Below, in pieces: positions 26,290-36,117 of a stretch of 64,000 bases of DNA. Positions within the stretch are counted from its first letter, which is position 1. Every line of letters begins with the position of its first letter. The stretch comes from Verrucomicrobiota bacterium (lineage in GTDB: Bacteria > Verrucomicrobiota > Verrucomicrobiia > CAIQCK01): positions 1,290,142 to 1,354,141 of the forward strand of contig JACRQF010000009.1 of assembly GCA_016222825.1 (NCBI GenBank), in the 5' to 3' direction. The position numbers and the translations under genes were made by a program. Below the pieces are notes generated by a model. The model searched no databases. It saw only the letters and a program-made list of their open reading frames with translations, and was not told the origin of the DNA.

Positions 26290-27720
26290 CTACCGCCGGT
26301 CCTGCTTCGGCGTGAAGATGTGCGGGCTGCTCCCGTGGAGGACCTCGGCGGCTTCCATCACCGTCTCCGACATCGTCGGGTGTGCGTGGATCGTCGCCTT
26401 CAGGTCCGCGGCGCGAGCGCCCATCTCCACCGCGAGCGTGCCTTCGGCGATCATCTCGCCCGCCCCAACGCCAACGATGCCAACGCCGAGAATGCGCTCA
26501 GTGCGCGGGTCGAGAACGAGCTTGGTGAGGCCCTCATTGCGGCCGAGCGTGGTGGCACGGCCGGAAGCGATCCACGGGAATCGCACGACGACGTGCGACA
26601 CGTTCTGGTTGAGAGCCTGCGTTTCCGTCAGGCCGGTCCAGGCGATTTCCGGATCGGTGAAAACGACGGCCGGAATCGCTTGTGGCTCGAAGATGGTCGG
26701 TTTGCCGGCGATGGCGTCCGTGGCCACGCGCGCTTCGTGCGTCGCCTTGTGCGCGAGCATCGGTTCGCCGGCCACGTCACCGATGGCGAAGATCGCCGGT
26801 TCGGCGGTGCGGCGCTGCGGATCGGTCTCGATAAAACCTTTCGCATTTACTTTCACGGCGGTGTTTTCGAGGCCGAGGTCTTTCGAATCGGGCTTGCGGC
26901 CGACGGCCACGAGCACCTTGTCGAAGACGCGCTCCGGGTTCGGCAGGTCGAGGCCAATCAGCTTCACATGAACGCCGTCGTCCTTCACCTCCATCTGTGA
27001 GACGCGCGTCTCGACGAGAACCTCTTGCAAAATCTGCTTGAGCCGTCGCTCCAACGGCTCGGCGAGGTCGCGGTCCACGCCAGCGAGCAGGTTCTTCATC
27101 ATTTCAACGACGGTGACTTTGCTGCCGAGCGCAGCATAAACGGTGCCCAGTTCCAAGCCGATGTAGCCACCACCGACCACCAACAACGTCTTCGGCACGT
27201 CGCTCAACATCAGCGCGCCGGTGGAATCCATCACGCGCGGCGAGCCGACGGGAAATCCCGGCACGACCGCCGGCTGCGAGCCGGTCGCGATGATCGCGTA
27301 GTCGAACTCCACCTGCTCCTGAGAGCCGTCTGTCTTGTCCACGAGGATCGTGTGATTATTCAGGAACCGGCCGTGTCCCTGAATCGAGTTCACCTGCCGC
27401 CGCTTCGAGAGCGAGCCAAGGCCGCCGGTGAGGCGGTTCACGACGCGGTCCTTCCATGCGCGGAGCTTGTCGAGGTCAATCTGCGGCTCCGTGAACGTCA
27501 CGCCCCACTCGGCAACCTCCCGCGATTCGAATAGCACGCGCGCGATGTGCAGCAGCGTTTTCGATGGGATGCAGCCGCGGTAAAGGCAAACGCCACCGGG
27601 CGAGATCGCCGGGTCCACCAGCGTCACTTGCATCCCGTATTCCGCCGCGTGAAACGCCGCCGGATAACCGCCCGGCCCCGCGCCGAGCACCACGACTCGT
27701 TTGTTCGAATGATCAGTCAT
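26290..27720 (-). CDS. lpdA: Dihydrolipoyl dehydrogenase (E3)
   Basis: A 476-residue flavoprotein disulfide reductase. FAD site VLGAGPGGYPAA (13-18 core), redox disulfide C45/C50 in GGVCLYRGCIPSK, NAD site VVGGGYIGLELG, the second FAD motif IFAIGDVAGEPMLAHKA and the C-terminal HAHPTMSE with the catalytic His-Glu pair. It reoxidises lipoyl groups of the pyruvate dehydrogenase E2, producing NADH in the cytoplasm. Gene order aceE, aceF, lpd with only 3 bases between aceF and lpd indicates one operon. Confidence 0.96.
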   Translation of the reverse strand: MTDHSNKRVVVLGAGPGGYPAAFHAAEYGMQVTLVDPAISPGGVCLYRGCIPSKTLLHIARVLFESREVAEWGVTFTEPQIDLDKLRAWKDRVVNRLTGGLGSLSKRRQVNSIQGHGRFLNNHTILVDKTDGSQEQVEFDYAIIATGSQPAVVPGFPVGSPRVMDSTGALMLSDVPKTLLVVGGGYIGLELGTVYAALGSKVTVVEMMKNLLAGVDRDLAEPLERRLKQILQEVLVETRVSQMEVKDDGVHVKLIGLDLPNPERVFDKVLVAVGRKPDSKDLGLENTAVKVNAKGFIETDPQRRTAEPAIFAIGDVAGEPMLAHKATHEARVATDAIAGKPTIFEPQAIPAVVFTDPEIAWTGLTETQALNQNVSHVVVRFPWIASGRATTLGRNEGLTKLVLDPRTERILGVGIVGVGAGEMIAEGTLAVEMGARAADLKATIHAHPTMSETVMEAAEVLHGSSPHIFTPKQDRR

Positions 27721-27723
27721 CGT

Positions 27724-28992
27724 TTAGCTCTCCATCGCCATCAGCAAAGGTCTCTCCATCGCGTCCACGATCCAGTGCAGGAACCGCGCGCCATCCGCGC
27801 CGTCCACGACGCGGTGGTCGAACGATAGCGACAGCGGCAGCATCAAGCGCGGCCGGCAGAAGCTATCAGTGTAGGACGACTCCATCGTCGCGCGGCCGAC
27901 GCCGAGAATCGCCACCTCCGGCGCGTTGACGATCGGCGTGAAATACGTCGTGCCGAGTCCGCCGAGGTTGGTGATGGTGAACGTGCCGCCCTGCATGTCA
28001 GCAAGGCCGAGCTTGCCGGCGCGGGCCCTCTCGCCGAGTTGTGCCAGCTCGGTGGCGATCTGGAGGATGCTCTTTCTGTCGGCGTCGCGGATGACCGGCA
28101 CCACGAGACCGCGCGGCGTGTCCACGGCGCAGCCGATATGGTAGTAGCGTTTCAGGACCGTCTCCTGCTTCGCCATGTCCACGCTGGCGTTGATGCGAGG
28201 GAACGTCTTCAGCGCAACGGCGGCGACCTTCAGCAAGATGGCGGTGATGGTGAGCTTGCCGCCAGCGGCTTCGGCCTTGGACTTGTATTGCTTGCGAAGC
28301 TCCTCGACGGCGGTGATGTCCGCGCGGTCGAAGATCGTGACGTGCGGTATCTCCGCCCAGCAACGCGTCATGTGCGCGGCGGTGGCGCGGCGGACGGCGT
28401 TCATCGGCTCGCGCGTGACCTCGCCAAACTTCGAGAAGTCCGGCAGTGGCGTCGCGCCGGGACGCGCAGCGACAAGCGCGGGCGCGGCAACCTGGCCGGC
28501 GGCGACGCTGCGCGCGTGGTTCTTCACGTCGTCCAGCGAGATGCGGCCGGCGGGGCCGGTGCCTTGCACAGTGCGGATGTCCACACCGATTTCGCGCGCG
28601 AACTGCCGCACGGACGGCGAGGCGAACACCGGCTCTTTTTCGGAGATAGCGGCAGCCACAGATGCTGCTTTCGGCGGTTCCGGCGCGGCGGCGGGCGCGG
28701 GCTTCTTCGCCTCGGCAGCCTTCGCGGGCGCGGCTGTCTTTGGAGCGGCAGCGACACCTTCCTCGACGGTGAGGATTACCTGGCCGGGCTTGATTTTGTC
28801 GCCTTCCTTTACGCGGACCTCGACGACCTTGCCGGCGACCGACGACGGCACCTCGGCGCTGGCTTTCTCGCTCTCGATCTCGATGACGCCCTGGTCCTTT
28901 TTGATGACATCGCCGGGCTTCACCAACACCGACACCACGTCGGCGGATTTGATGCCTTCGCCCAGCTCGGGAAGTTTGAATGCAGTTGCCAT
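27724..28992 (-). CDS. aceF: Dihydrolipoamide acetyltransferase (E2) of pyruvate dehydrogenase
   Basis: A 422-residue E2 with a single N-terminal lipoyl domain (lipoylated K43 in EIESEKAS), an Ala/Pro-rich linker, a peripheral-subunit-binding domain (FASPSVRQFAREIGVDIR..., about 120-155) and the catalytic core with the C-terminal HRVVDG motif (393-398). It transfers acetyl from lipoyl to CoA. E. coli AceF has three lipoyl domains, so this is the short form. The ATG at 28992 is chosen because AGGAG lies about 6 bases upstream; the open frame extends 6 codons further. The start is 14 bases after the aceE stop. Confidence 0.95.
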   Translation of the reverse strand: MATAFKLPELGEGIKSADVVSVLVKPGDVIKKDQGVIEIESEKASAEVPSSVAGKVVEVRVKEGDKIKPGQVILTVEEGVAAAPKTAAPAKAAEAKKPAPAAAPEPPKAASVAAAISEKEPVFASPSVRQFAREIGVDIRTVQGTGPAGRISLDDVKNHARSVAAGQVAAPALVAARPGATPLPDFSKFGEVTREPMNAVRRATAAHMTRCWAEIPHVTIFDRADITAVEELRKQYKSKAEAAGGKLTITAILLKVAAVALKTFPRINASVDMAKQETVLKRYYHIGCAVDTPRGLVVPVIRDADRKSILQIATELAQLGERARAGKLGLADMQGGTFTITNLGGLGTTYFTPIVNAPEVAILGVGRATMESSYTDSFCRPRLMLPLSLSFDHRVVDGADGARFLHWIVDAMERPLLMAMES

Positions 28993-29006
28993 ATCGTCTC
29001 CTCGGA

Positions 29007-31691
29007 TCAAACGGTGACGGGACTCGCCTTGTCAGGGTTGATGCCCAGTTCCTTGACCGCTTTCTGCGGCACATCGCGCTTGATGTGGCCGTCGCGAGCC
29101 AGCGCGTGCAACGCGGCGAGCGTCACGTAACGCGCGTCCACCTCGAAGAAGTCGCGCAGCGCGGCGCGGTCCTCGCTGCGGCCGAAGCCATCGGTGCCGA
29201 GCGCCACGAGCGGTCCCGGCAGCCAGCGCGCGATGGAATCGGGCAGCATCTTCACGTAATCCGAGGCGGCGACAAACACGTGCGGGCCGTCGCCGAACAC
29301 GCTGGTCACGTAGGGCACGCGCGGCGTTTCCTGCGGGTGGAGCAGGTTCCAACGATCGCACTCCAGAGCGTCGCGATGGAGCTGCTTGTAGCTCGTGACC
29401 GACCAGACATCAGCAGCGACGCTGTATTTCTCAGCGAGCGTCTTCTGCGCCTTGATGACTTCGTTGAGAATCGAGCCGCTGCCGAGCAGGTGCAGCTTCG
29501 GCTTGCCTTTCGTCGCGCCGCCTTCGCGCAGCCGGTAAGCGCCGCGCAGGATGCCTTCCTCCGCGCCGGCCGGCATTGGTGGATGCGCGTAAGCTTCGTT
29601 GCCGACGGTGATGTAGTAGAAGACGTTCTCGTTGTTCTTATACATCCGCCGGATGCCGTCCTGGACAATGACGGCGATTTCGTAGTTGTAGGCAGGGTCG
29701 TAGGAGAGCAGGTTCGGCACCGGCTCGGCGAGCAGATGACTGTGGCCGTCTTGGTGCTGCAAGCCCTCGCCGGCGAGCGTTGTGCGGCCGGCGGTGCCGC
29801 CGATGAGGAAGCCGCGGCAACGCATGTCGCCCGCGAGCCAGACCAAGTCGCCGACGCGCTGCATGCCGAACATCGAGTAGAAGATGAAGAACGGAATCGC
29901 CGGCACCCGGTAGGTCGAGTAAGCCGTGCCCGCCGCCACGAACGAGCAGAGCGAGCCGGCCTCGGTGATGCCTTCCTCGATGATCTGCCCGTCCTGCGCC
30001 TCCTTATAATAAAGGAAGCTCGCCGCATCCACCGGCTCGTAAAGCTGGCCGACGTGCGAGTAAATGCCGCACTCGCGGAAGAGCGCGTCCATGCCAAACG
30101 TGCGTGCCTCATCGGGCACGATGGGCACGACATGGCGACCGAGTTCCTTATCCTTGAGCAGCTTGCCGAGCAACCGCACGAACGCCATCGTTGTGGAGGC
30201 GGCGCGTTCGCCGGTGCCCTTGACGAACTCCTCCAGTAACTTCTCCTTCGGCGGCTCGAAATTGCAGGTGATCGTCCGTCGTTGCGGCACGAACCCGCCG
30301 AGCGCGCGGCGGCGGTCGAGGAGGTATTGCATCTCCGCGCTGTCGGGCGCGGGCTTGTAGAACGGCGCTTTCGCCACCTGGTCGTCGGAGATCGGGATGG
30401 CGAAACGGTTGCGGAACTTCAGCAGCTCCTCGTCGTTGAGCTTCTTCTGCTGGTGCGTGATGTTGCGCCCCTCGCCGGCCTCGCCGAGGCCGTAGCCCTT
30501 GATCGTGCGGGCGAGGATGCACGTCGGCGCGCCCTGTGTCTCGACGGCGTTCTTGTAGGCGGCGAAAACCTTGTCCGCGTCGTGGCCGCCGAGCCGCATG
30601 TGCCAGAGGTCGTCGTCGGACATGTGCTCCACCATCTTCAGCAACCGCTCGTCCACGCCGTAAAAGTGCTTGCGGATGTAAGCGCCGCCCTCGACGGAGT
30701 ATTTCTGATACTCGCCGTCCACCACCTCGCCGCAACGCTTCACTAGCAGCCCGTCGCGGTCCTTGGCGAAGAGCGGGTCCCAGTCGCCGCCCCAGATGCA
30801 CTTGATGACGTTCCAGCCGGAGCCGCGGAAATCCGCCTCCAGTTCCTGGATGATCTTCCCGTTGCCGCGCACGGGGCCGTCGAGGCGCTGGAGGTTGCAG
30901 TTGATGACGAAGATGAGGTTGTCGAGCTTCTCGCGCGACGCGAGCGAAATGGCGCCGAGCGTCTCCGGCTCGTCGCACTCGCCGTCGCCGAGGAACGCCC
31001 AGACCTTCGCGCCACGCGCCTTGTGGAGGCCACGGTCTTCGAGATAGCGCATCATTCGCGCCTGATAGATCGCCTGCAACGGGCCGAGGCCCATCGAGAC
31101 GGTCGGGAACTGCCAGAAGTCCGGCATCAGCCACGGATGCGGATACGATGTGAGGCCGCCGCCGGGCCGCAGTTCGTGGCGGAAGTTCTCCAACTGCTTC
31201 TCCGTCAGCCGCCCTTCCATGAACGCCCGCGCGTAAATGCCCGGCGTCGTGTGGCCTTGGAAGTAGATCAGGTCGCCGCCGCACTCATGGTCGGGGCCGC
31301 GGAAGAAATGGTTGAACCCGACCTCCAGCAGCGTCGCCGCCGACGCGTAACTGGAAATATGGCCGCCGATGCCGGCGCTCTCGCGGTTGGCGCGCACAAC
31401 CATCGCCATCGCGTTCCAGCGGAGGATGCTCTTGATGCGCCGCTCGATCTTGCGGCTGCCAGGGTAGGGCGGCTGGACGCTGGCGGGGATGCTGTTGATA
31501 TAAGGCGTCTCCGAGGTTACCGGCAACGTCACGCCGGCCTTCTGCGCGCGGATTTGCAGCGCGTGCAGCAACCGCCGCGTGCGCTCCGGCCCGCGCGTGA
31601 CCAGCACGTCGTCCAGCGCCTCCAGCCAGTCGCGCGTCTCCAGCGACTCTGCGGCGTCCTCTTTTGGCAGCGGTTCGTTCGTATTGTCCAT
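29007..31691 (-). CDS. aceE: Pyruvate dehydrogenase E1, homodimeric type
   Basis: An 894-residue thiamine-diphosphate enzyme, close to the 887 residues of E. coli AceE, so it is the homodimeric E1 rather than split alpha/beta. Visible marks: RVRANRESAGIGGHISSYAS-type start of the PP domain, the ThDP motif GDGECDEPETLGAI...NLIFVINCN (GDG...NCN), and the Pyr-domain SLCSFVAAGTAYST and GEGLQHQDGHSH segments. It decarboxylates pyruvate and acetylates E2. GGGGTGA about 8 bases before the ATG at 31691 supports the start; the frame is open to 31928 but that part is not E1-like. It heads the aceE-aceF-lpd operon. Confidence 0.96.
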   Translation of the reverse strand: MDNTNEPLPKEDAAESLETRDWLEALDDVLVTRGPERTRRLLHALQIRAQKAGVTLPVTSETPYINSIPASVQPPYPGSRKIERRIKSILRWNAMAMVVRANRESAGIGGHISSYASAATLLEVGFNHFFRGPDHECGGDLIYFQGHTTPGIYARAFMEGRLTEKQLENFRHELRPGGGLTSYPHPWLMPDFWQFPTVSMGLGPLQAIYQARMMRYLEDRGLHKARGAKVWAFLGDGECDEPETLGAISLASREKLDNLIFVINCNLQRLDGPVRGNGKIIQELEADFRGSGWNVIKCIWGGDWDPLFAKDRDGLLVKRCGEVVDGEYQKYSVEGGAYIRKHFYGVDERLLKMVEHMSDDDLWHMRLGGHDADKVFAAYKNAVETQGAPTCILARTIKGYGLGEAGEGRNITHQQKKLNDEELLKFRNRFAIPISDDQVAKAPFYKPAPDSAEMQYLLDRRRALGGFVPQRRTITCNFEPPKEKLLEEFVKGTGERAASTTMAFVRLLGKLLKDKELGRHVVPIVPDEARTFGMDALFRECGIYSHVGQLYEPVDAASFLYYKEAQDGQIIEEGITEAGSLCSFVAAGTAYSTYRVPAIPFFIFYSMFGMQRVGDLVWLAGDMRCRGFLIGGTAGRTTLAGEGLQHQDGHSHLLAEPVPNLLSYDPAYNYEIAVIVQDGIRRMYKNNENVFYYITVGNEAYAHPPMPAGAEEGILRGAYRLREGGATKGKPKLHLLGSGSILNEVIKAQKTLAEKYSVAADVWSVTSYKQLHRDALECDRWNLLHPQETPRVPYVTSVFGDGPHVFVAASDYVKMLPDSIARWLPGPLVALGTDGFGRSEDRAALRDFFEVDARYVTLAALHALARDGHIKRDVPQKAVKELGINPDKASPVTV

Positions 31692-31907
31692 GTCGTTTTC
31701 ACCCCGCGATAAAGCCGGGGCCATATACGTCTTCCTCAATCCGAGTGAAGGGTTACTTAACAGCTTCGCCGCCCCCCGCGCAAGTGCAGCCGGCAAGAAG
31801 GTGCGTTCCGAAGCATCGGACGCGCAGCCCGACAGGACCGGTTTGGAGGAGACGCCGCGCGCCCGCCCCTTCGCCAGCGGTTCCGGCTGGGCATCAACCC
31901 ATAAAGG

Positions 31908-31939
31908 TTCGGGCGGGTTTGTTGCCAAACCCGCCCGAA
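31908..31939 (-). terminator. Strong hairpin, probable terminator of the PFP gene
   Basis: A perfect 14-bp stem (31908-31921 with 31926-31939, TTCGGGCGGGTTTG and its complement) around a TTGC loop. It lies 28 bases after the phosphofructokinase stop on the same strand. The following tract is only weakly T-rich, so the terminator call rests mainly on position and stem quality. It also sits upstream of the aceE start. Confidence 0.75.
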
Positions 31940-31967
31940 TGAATCCAGACAGCCGAGGTCAGTGCGA

Positions 31968-33263
31968 TTACTTCGCGCCGTATTCGCCGCACTTCTTCTC
32001 GACGAGATGTTTCTCCAGCCGCACGTATTTCGGCAGGCCGCCTTCCATCGGCGGCGTCACTTCGCCCTGGATCAGCGGCCGGGCGTATTCGATGAATTTT
32101 TCGTTCGGCAGCGTGCCTTGCTCATTGATCCAGTCGCGCGGCAGCAGCTTCTCGTTGTTGGCGATCTCGGCGAGCGCCGCGGTGCCGGTGCCGAACTTCA
32201 CGCTCTCGCCGGCGCCTTCGCGGGTGAGCGTCACCATCACGTCGGTCTGGCCCTCGACGGCGATCTGCACGGCGCGCGCGCCGGCCAGATAGGCGTTGTC
32301 GCGGTCGGTCTTGCTGGCGCAATGGCTGGCCGACCGCTGCAGGACGCCGAGCTTGGCGGTGCGGCACTTGACGCCGACTTCCTCCTCGACGATGCCGCGA
32401 ATGCTTTCCGCCGCGCCGCCGAGCTGGGTGTGGCCGAAGGCGTCCTTGACGAACTTGCCGTCCATGAAGCTGATGAGTTTGCCGTCCGGTCCCTGCAAAC
32501 CTTCGCCGACGACAATGACGCAGCGGTTGAGCTTGGCAATGATCGCCTTCACCTCGGCGACGAAGCTCTCCCGCACGAACGGCACTTCCGGGAGCAGGAT
32601 GATGTGCGGGCCGTCCTCCTCGGAACGCTTGGCCAGCACCGTGCCGGCGGCGATCCAACCGGCGTGGCGGCCCATGACTTCGATCAGGTTGCACGTGGGG
32701 TTACTGCACATCGCCTCGGTGTCGCGCGAGGCTTCCATGACGGCGGTGGCGAGATACTTGATGACACTGCCGTAGCCGGGGCAGTGGTCGGTGAACGGCA
32801 GATCGTTGTCAATCGTCTTCGGCACGCCAATGACGCGCAACTCGTAGCCCTGTTCCTGCGCGAGCTTGTTGACCTTGTCGGCGGTGTCCATCGAGTCGTT
32901 GCCGCCTGCGTAGAAGAAATAGCGGATGTTGTGAGCCTTGAAGACTTCGAGGATGCGCTCGCAGTCGCGCTGGGCCTCGGCGGCCTTGGCGGCGTCCTTG
33001 CTACCGAACGCCAGCTTGTGCCGGCACGAGCCGAGCGCGGCGGCGGGCGTATAGAGCAGGCCCTTGATGGCGCTGTTCTTTTCCTCGCTAAGATCAATGA
33101 TCTGTTCGTTAAGCACGCCGAGGATGCCGTTGAGCGCGCCATAAACTTCCTCGATCTGTTCGTGCTTGTAAGCTTCCTCGATCACGCCAGCGACGCTGGC
33201 GTTGATCACTGCGGTCGGCCCTCCCGACTGCGCCACGATGCAATTTCCGACTAAATCTGCCAT
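31968..33263 (-). CDS. pfp: 6-phosphofructokinase, pyrophosphate-dependent type
   Basis: A 431-residue phosphofructokinase. The phosphoryl-donor discriminating residues are those of PPi enzymes: an Asp (D123) at the position of Gly104 in AGGNDSMDTA, and Lys (K149) in PKTIDND where ATP enzymes have Gly. D152 is the catalytic base. MGRHAGWIAAG and the later GGAAES and QRSASHCAS motifs fit the family. N122 replaces the usual Asp of GGDD. PPi enzymes work reversibly in glycolysis and gluconeogenesis. GAGG about 9 bases upstream supports this start. The next gene downstream on this strand is aceE, so glycolytic functions cluster, although a terminator-like hairpin separates them. Confidence 0.93.
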   Translation of the reverse strand: MADLVGNCIVAQSGGPTAVINASVAGVIEEAYKHEQIEEVYGALNGILGVLNEQIIDLSEEKNSAIKGLLYTPAAALGSCRHKLAFGSKDAAKAAEAQRDCERILEVFKAHNIRYFFYAGGNDSMDTADKVNKLAQEQGYELRVIGVPKTIDNDLPFTDHCPGYGSVIKYLATAVMEASRDTEAMCSNPTCNLIEVMGRHAGWIAAGTVLAKRSEEDGPHIILLPEVPFVRESFVAEVKAIIAKLNRCVIVVGEGLQGPDGKLISFMDGKFVKDAFGHTQLGGAAESIRGIVEEEVGVKCRTAKLGVLQRSASHCASKTDRDNAYLAGARAVQIAVEGQTDVMVTLTREGAGESVKFGTGTAALAEIANNEKLLPRDWINEQGTLPNEKFIEYARPLIQGEVTPPMEGGLPKYVRLEKHLVEKKCGEYGAK

Positions 33264-33371
33264 AAGGTTTTTCCTCTGCTAAGACAACGACGTTTGGTTC
33301 AAGCGCGGCATAGTTGCAAACGACCTGCGGCAAGTCAACTCCCCGCTGCCCCGGACTGGAAAAAAGCGCCG

Positions 33372-36086
33372 TCACCAGCCGGCGATTTCTCCCGCGAACG
33401 CATACCACGCCACGAACGCCCAGTCGCCGCCGCTGTTCCGCAACATCACGCGATGGCGGCCGGGCGGCACGGCAAGCTCGAAGGTCCGGTCATATTCGCG
33501 CGCCGCGCTGTCGTTCTTCCGGTCGAGATCGGGCAACTCCGCCGTCTGCGTGAGCGCGCCGTCCACGAGGCACTCCAGCTTCGCGCCGAGCGTGGCGACG
33601 GCGCGGACATGGACGTTCAGCTTGCCGCCGCGCGGCAAGTTCACAAGGAACACCGGCGGCTCGCGCAGCCCGCTGTGGAGGTTGCCTTGCAGGAACGCCG
33701 GCAGCGCCCACGCATCGCGAACCGTGCCGTCCGGCTCGACGACAAACTCGCTTCGTTCCGGCCGGCCCCACTGCGCCGTCGGCACGGTCCGGGGGCTGGC
33801 GAGCTTCACATCGGGCAACCGGTCGTAATCGAGCATGGCAACCGCGTAGGCGTCGAGCGACGGCAGCGTGATAACGACGCGGCCGTCCTCAACGCGCGCT
33901 TCGCCCCGCCGCTCGCCGTCCCAATCGGGCGAAACGATGCGGACAGCCTTCGGCGCTTCGGCGGCCGGCAGCTTGATCCGCACGTTCTCGCGCCGCACGG
34001 GCTGCGCGTCTTTTGCCTGGCGGTTGATGACGTGGAGCAACAGCGCGGGCGGATCGTCGCGACGCCAGAGCGCCATGCTCAAGATCGGCGTGTCGGTTTC
34101 GATCGGCTCGAAGCCGAGCACGCGGGCGTTTAGATATAGCGCCTTGTTCCGCTGGTAGAACGCCGTCTGGCGCGCGATCTCGTGGATGCCGCCGTCGCGT
34201 AACGCATCGTTGCCCGCCGGCCCGTGCACCGGGAACGCGAAGAACGCGCCCGCCGCGTAGATTTCCGCGCCGCGCACGCGCATCCAAAGGTCGCGATCCG
34301 GCGGCGAGACCTCCATCCAGGGAAAGCCGCCGAAGCCCCAGTCGTGGAAGAAAACCACCGGCACGCGCGCGCCCGCCAGCGCGCGGCCTGCGGTAACGGT
34401 CGAGGCCCAGTCGTTGATCTGGTTCTCCGAAAGGTCCACCGCGCCGTCCTTCACGCGCCACAAGCCCCAGACGCCGAGCACCTGGAGGTCCACGTGGTGG
34501 GCGAGGCCGTTGCCGCTGATGAGCACGCGCCGGCCCTTGCCCGCGGCGTAGGAGCGGATGGCGTCGCAGAGCCACTTCCACGCGGAGTCGTCGCGGTCGC
34601 GCCGGAATGCGTGCCACTCGGCGGGCGGCTTGAAGGTGAGGCCGCGCTTTTCCAGCCATGCGCGGTAGTCGCGCAGCGAATAGTCGTCGAAACCTTCGTC
34701 CTTCTGGAGCGCGGCGTTGATCTCGTCCATGAAGAGGTAATCCACGCCCGCATCAATCTGCCGCCGGCACCAGGAGAGCAGGTATTCGAGATAGGCGGGA
34801 TTCGACAGCGTGCCGTGGCGGCATTGGCGCTCGCCCCACGCGTCCACGAGTTTGCCGTCCGGGCCGCGCGTGGCCATGTCGAGCACCTGCGCCTCGGTGA
34901 GGCCGTTCTCGCCGTGATAGAGCGCGCTGCACGTGATGCCGCCGCCGAAAAGCGCGCCGAGCGCGTGCGCCTTCGGCGGCAAATGCGCCATCGCCGCGTA
35001 GTCGCGCGCGTGGTTCCACTTGAACCAGGCGCGAATCCAGCAATCGGAGCCGGCTTTCGCGCCGGCGCGGATGCCGTGATCCGAGTCCATCGTCTCGTGG
35101 ACCGTATAGACGACGGCGTCGCGGATGTCGGCGATGGGCTGTTGCCGCCGCAGCGCCGCCGGAAAATCCGGCACGGGCCGCAGCCATCGCGGGTCCGGAT
35201 CCGGCGCGACGGGCTGGAACCCGCCGCGAAGCTCCTCGCCGCGCGCGACGAGCCGCTCGATCTTGGCGGCCATTTGCGCCGGCTCGCTCTCTGCAAACGG
35301 CGCGAGCCACGCCCAAAGGCCGTTGGCCGCCGCGCGCGCCGGCGCGATGGCCGGATAGAGAAACAAGCTCGTCGGCGTGTGGCGCTGAACGAATGAACCG
35401 ACTGGCTGCCACTCCCCGGCGTATCGCAGGAACACAACGCCGACCCCCGTGCCCGCGCCGGCCGCGCGCGCGATCACCGCAGGATGCCGGTTGCTCAGCC
35501 GCGCCGCTGTGTCGCCGCGAGGTCCCCACGCCGACACCCCCGCGAAGGCATCGTTCCGGCCGAGGCTTGCGATTGAGCCGCTGCGAAACTCATCCGGCTC
35601 GCGCCAGAACGCGTAGGTATCGAAGAGCGGCTCCTCCAGCGGCAGCCGCGGCATGGCCCAGCACCGCGCCTTGTCGGAGGCGGTCTTGCCGTCGAGCTCG
35701 AAGCGGATGAGCACGCCCTCGTCAGTGCAGATGAAATGAAGCCGGAGAATCTGGCGCGGCTCTGGGGAGATCACGACCGTTGAACCGACGACCACGGTGT
35801 CGTCGCGAACGGTGTATTCGACCCGCGCGGAAAGGCCGGAGGTCGTCTGCAGGCCGATCTCATCCACGAGGGCGAACTCCGGCTCCGCGAACTTTCTCGC
35901 CACGCGCCGCCACGCGCCCTTCGCGTCGCGCAACTCCAAATCGAATTCGCAGCGGTGCCGCAGGAACCTCACGCGATAACCCGGCGCGGTCACGTGCAGT
36001 TCGGCCGGCGTTTGCTCGACCGACGGCGCGGCGCAGACGGCGGCCGCGAGAACAGGCGCAGCAACAAACGGAAACATCAAGCGCAT
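33372..36086 (-). CDS. Large secreted putative glycoside hydrolase
   Basis: A 904-residue exported protein (signal peptide about 1-22). The first 300 residues are beta-rich, the centre resembles a (beta/alpha)8 barrel with GVDYLFMDEINAAL (possible catalytic Asp-Glu), GRRVLISGNGLAHH and PVVFFHDWGFGGFPW, and the C-terminus has beta-sandwich segments. It does not match a glycoside hydrolase family I can name. The start is the ATG giving MRLMFPFVAAP; the frame is open 7 codons further. It is 31 bases after a MauE/DoxX-like gene on the same strand and could share its transcript. Confidence 0.75.
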   Translation of the reverse strand: MRLMFPFVAAPVLAAAVCAAPSVEQTPAELHVTAPGYRVRFLRHRCEFDLELRDAKGAWRRVARKFAEPEFALVDEIGLQTTSGLSARVEYTVRDDTVVVGSTVVISPEPRQILRLHFICTDEGVLIRFELDGKTASDKARCWAMPRLPLEEPLFDTYAFWREPDEFRSGSIASLGRNDAFAGVSAWGPRGDTAARLSNRHPAVIARAAGAGTGVGVVFLRYAGEWQPVGSFVQRHTPTSLFLYPAIAPARAAANGLWAWLAPFAESEPAQMAAKIERLVARGEELRGGFQPVAPDPDPRWLRPVPDFPAALRRQQPIADIRDAVVYTVHETMDSDHGIRAGAKAGSDCWIRAWFKWNHARDYAAMAHLPPKAHALGALFGGGITCSALYHGENGLTEAQVLDMATRGPDGKLVDAWGERQCRHGTLSNPAYLEYLLSWCRRQIDAGVDYLFMDEINAALQKDEGFDDYSLRDYRAWLEKRGLTFKPPAEWHAFRRDRDDSAWKWLCDAIRSYAAGKGRRVLISGNGLAHHVDLQVLGVWGLWRVKDGAVDLSENQINDWASTVTAGRALAGARVPVVFFHDWGFGGFPWMEVSPPDRDLWMRVRGAEIYAAGAFFAFPVHGPAGNDALRDGGIHEIARQTAFYQRNKALYLNARVLGFEPIETDTPILSMALWRRDDPPALLLHVINRQAKDAQPVRRENVRIKLPAAEAPKAVRIVSPDWDGERRGEARVEDGRVVITLPSLDAYAVAMLDYDRLPDVKLASPRTVPTAQWGRPERSEFVVEPDGTVRDAWALPAFLQGNLHSGLREPPVFLVNLPRGGKLNVHVRAVATLGAKLECLVDGALTQTAELPDLDRKNDSAAREYDRTFELAVPPGRHRVMLRNSGGDWAFVAWYAFAGEIAGW

Positions 36087-36117
36087 GAGCGCATCATGCG
36101 GCGGCAACAGCTCGCCG

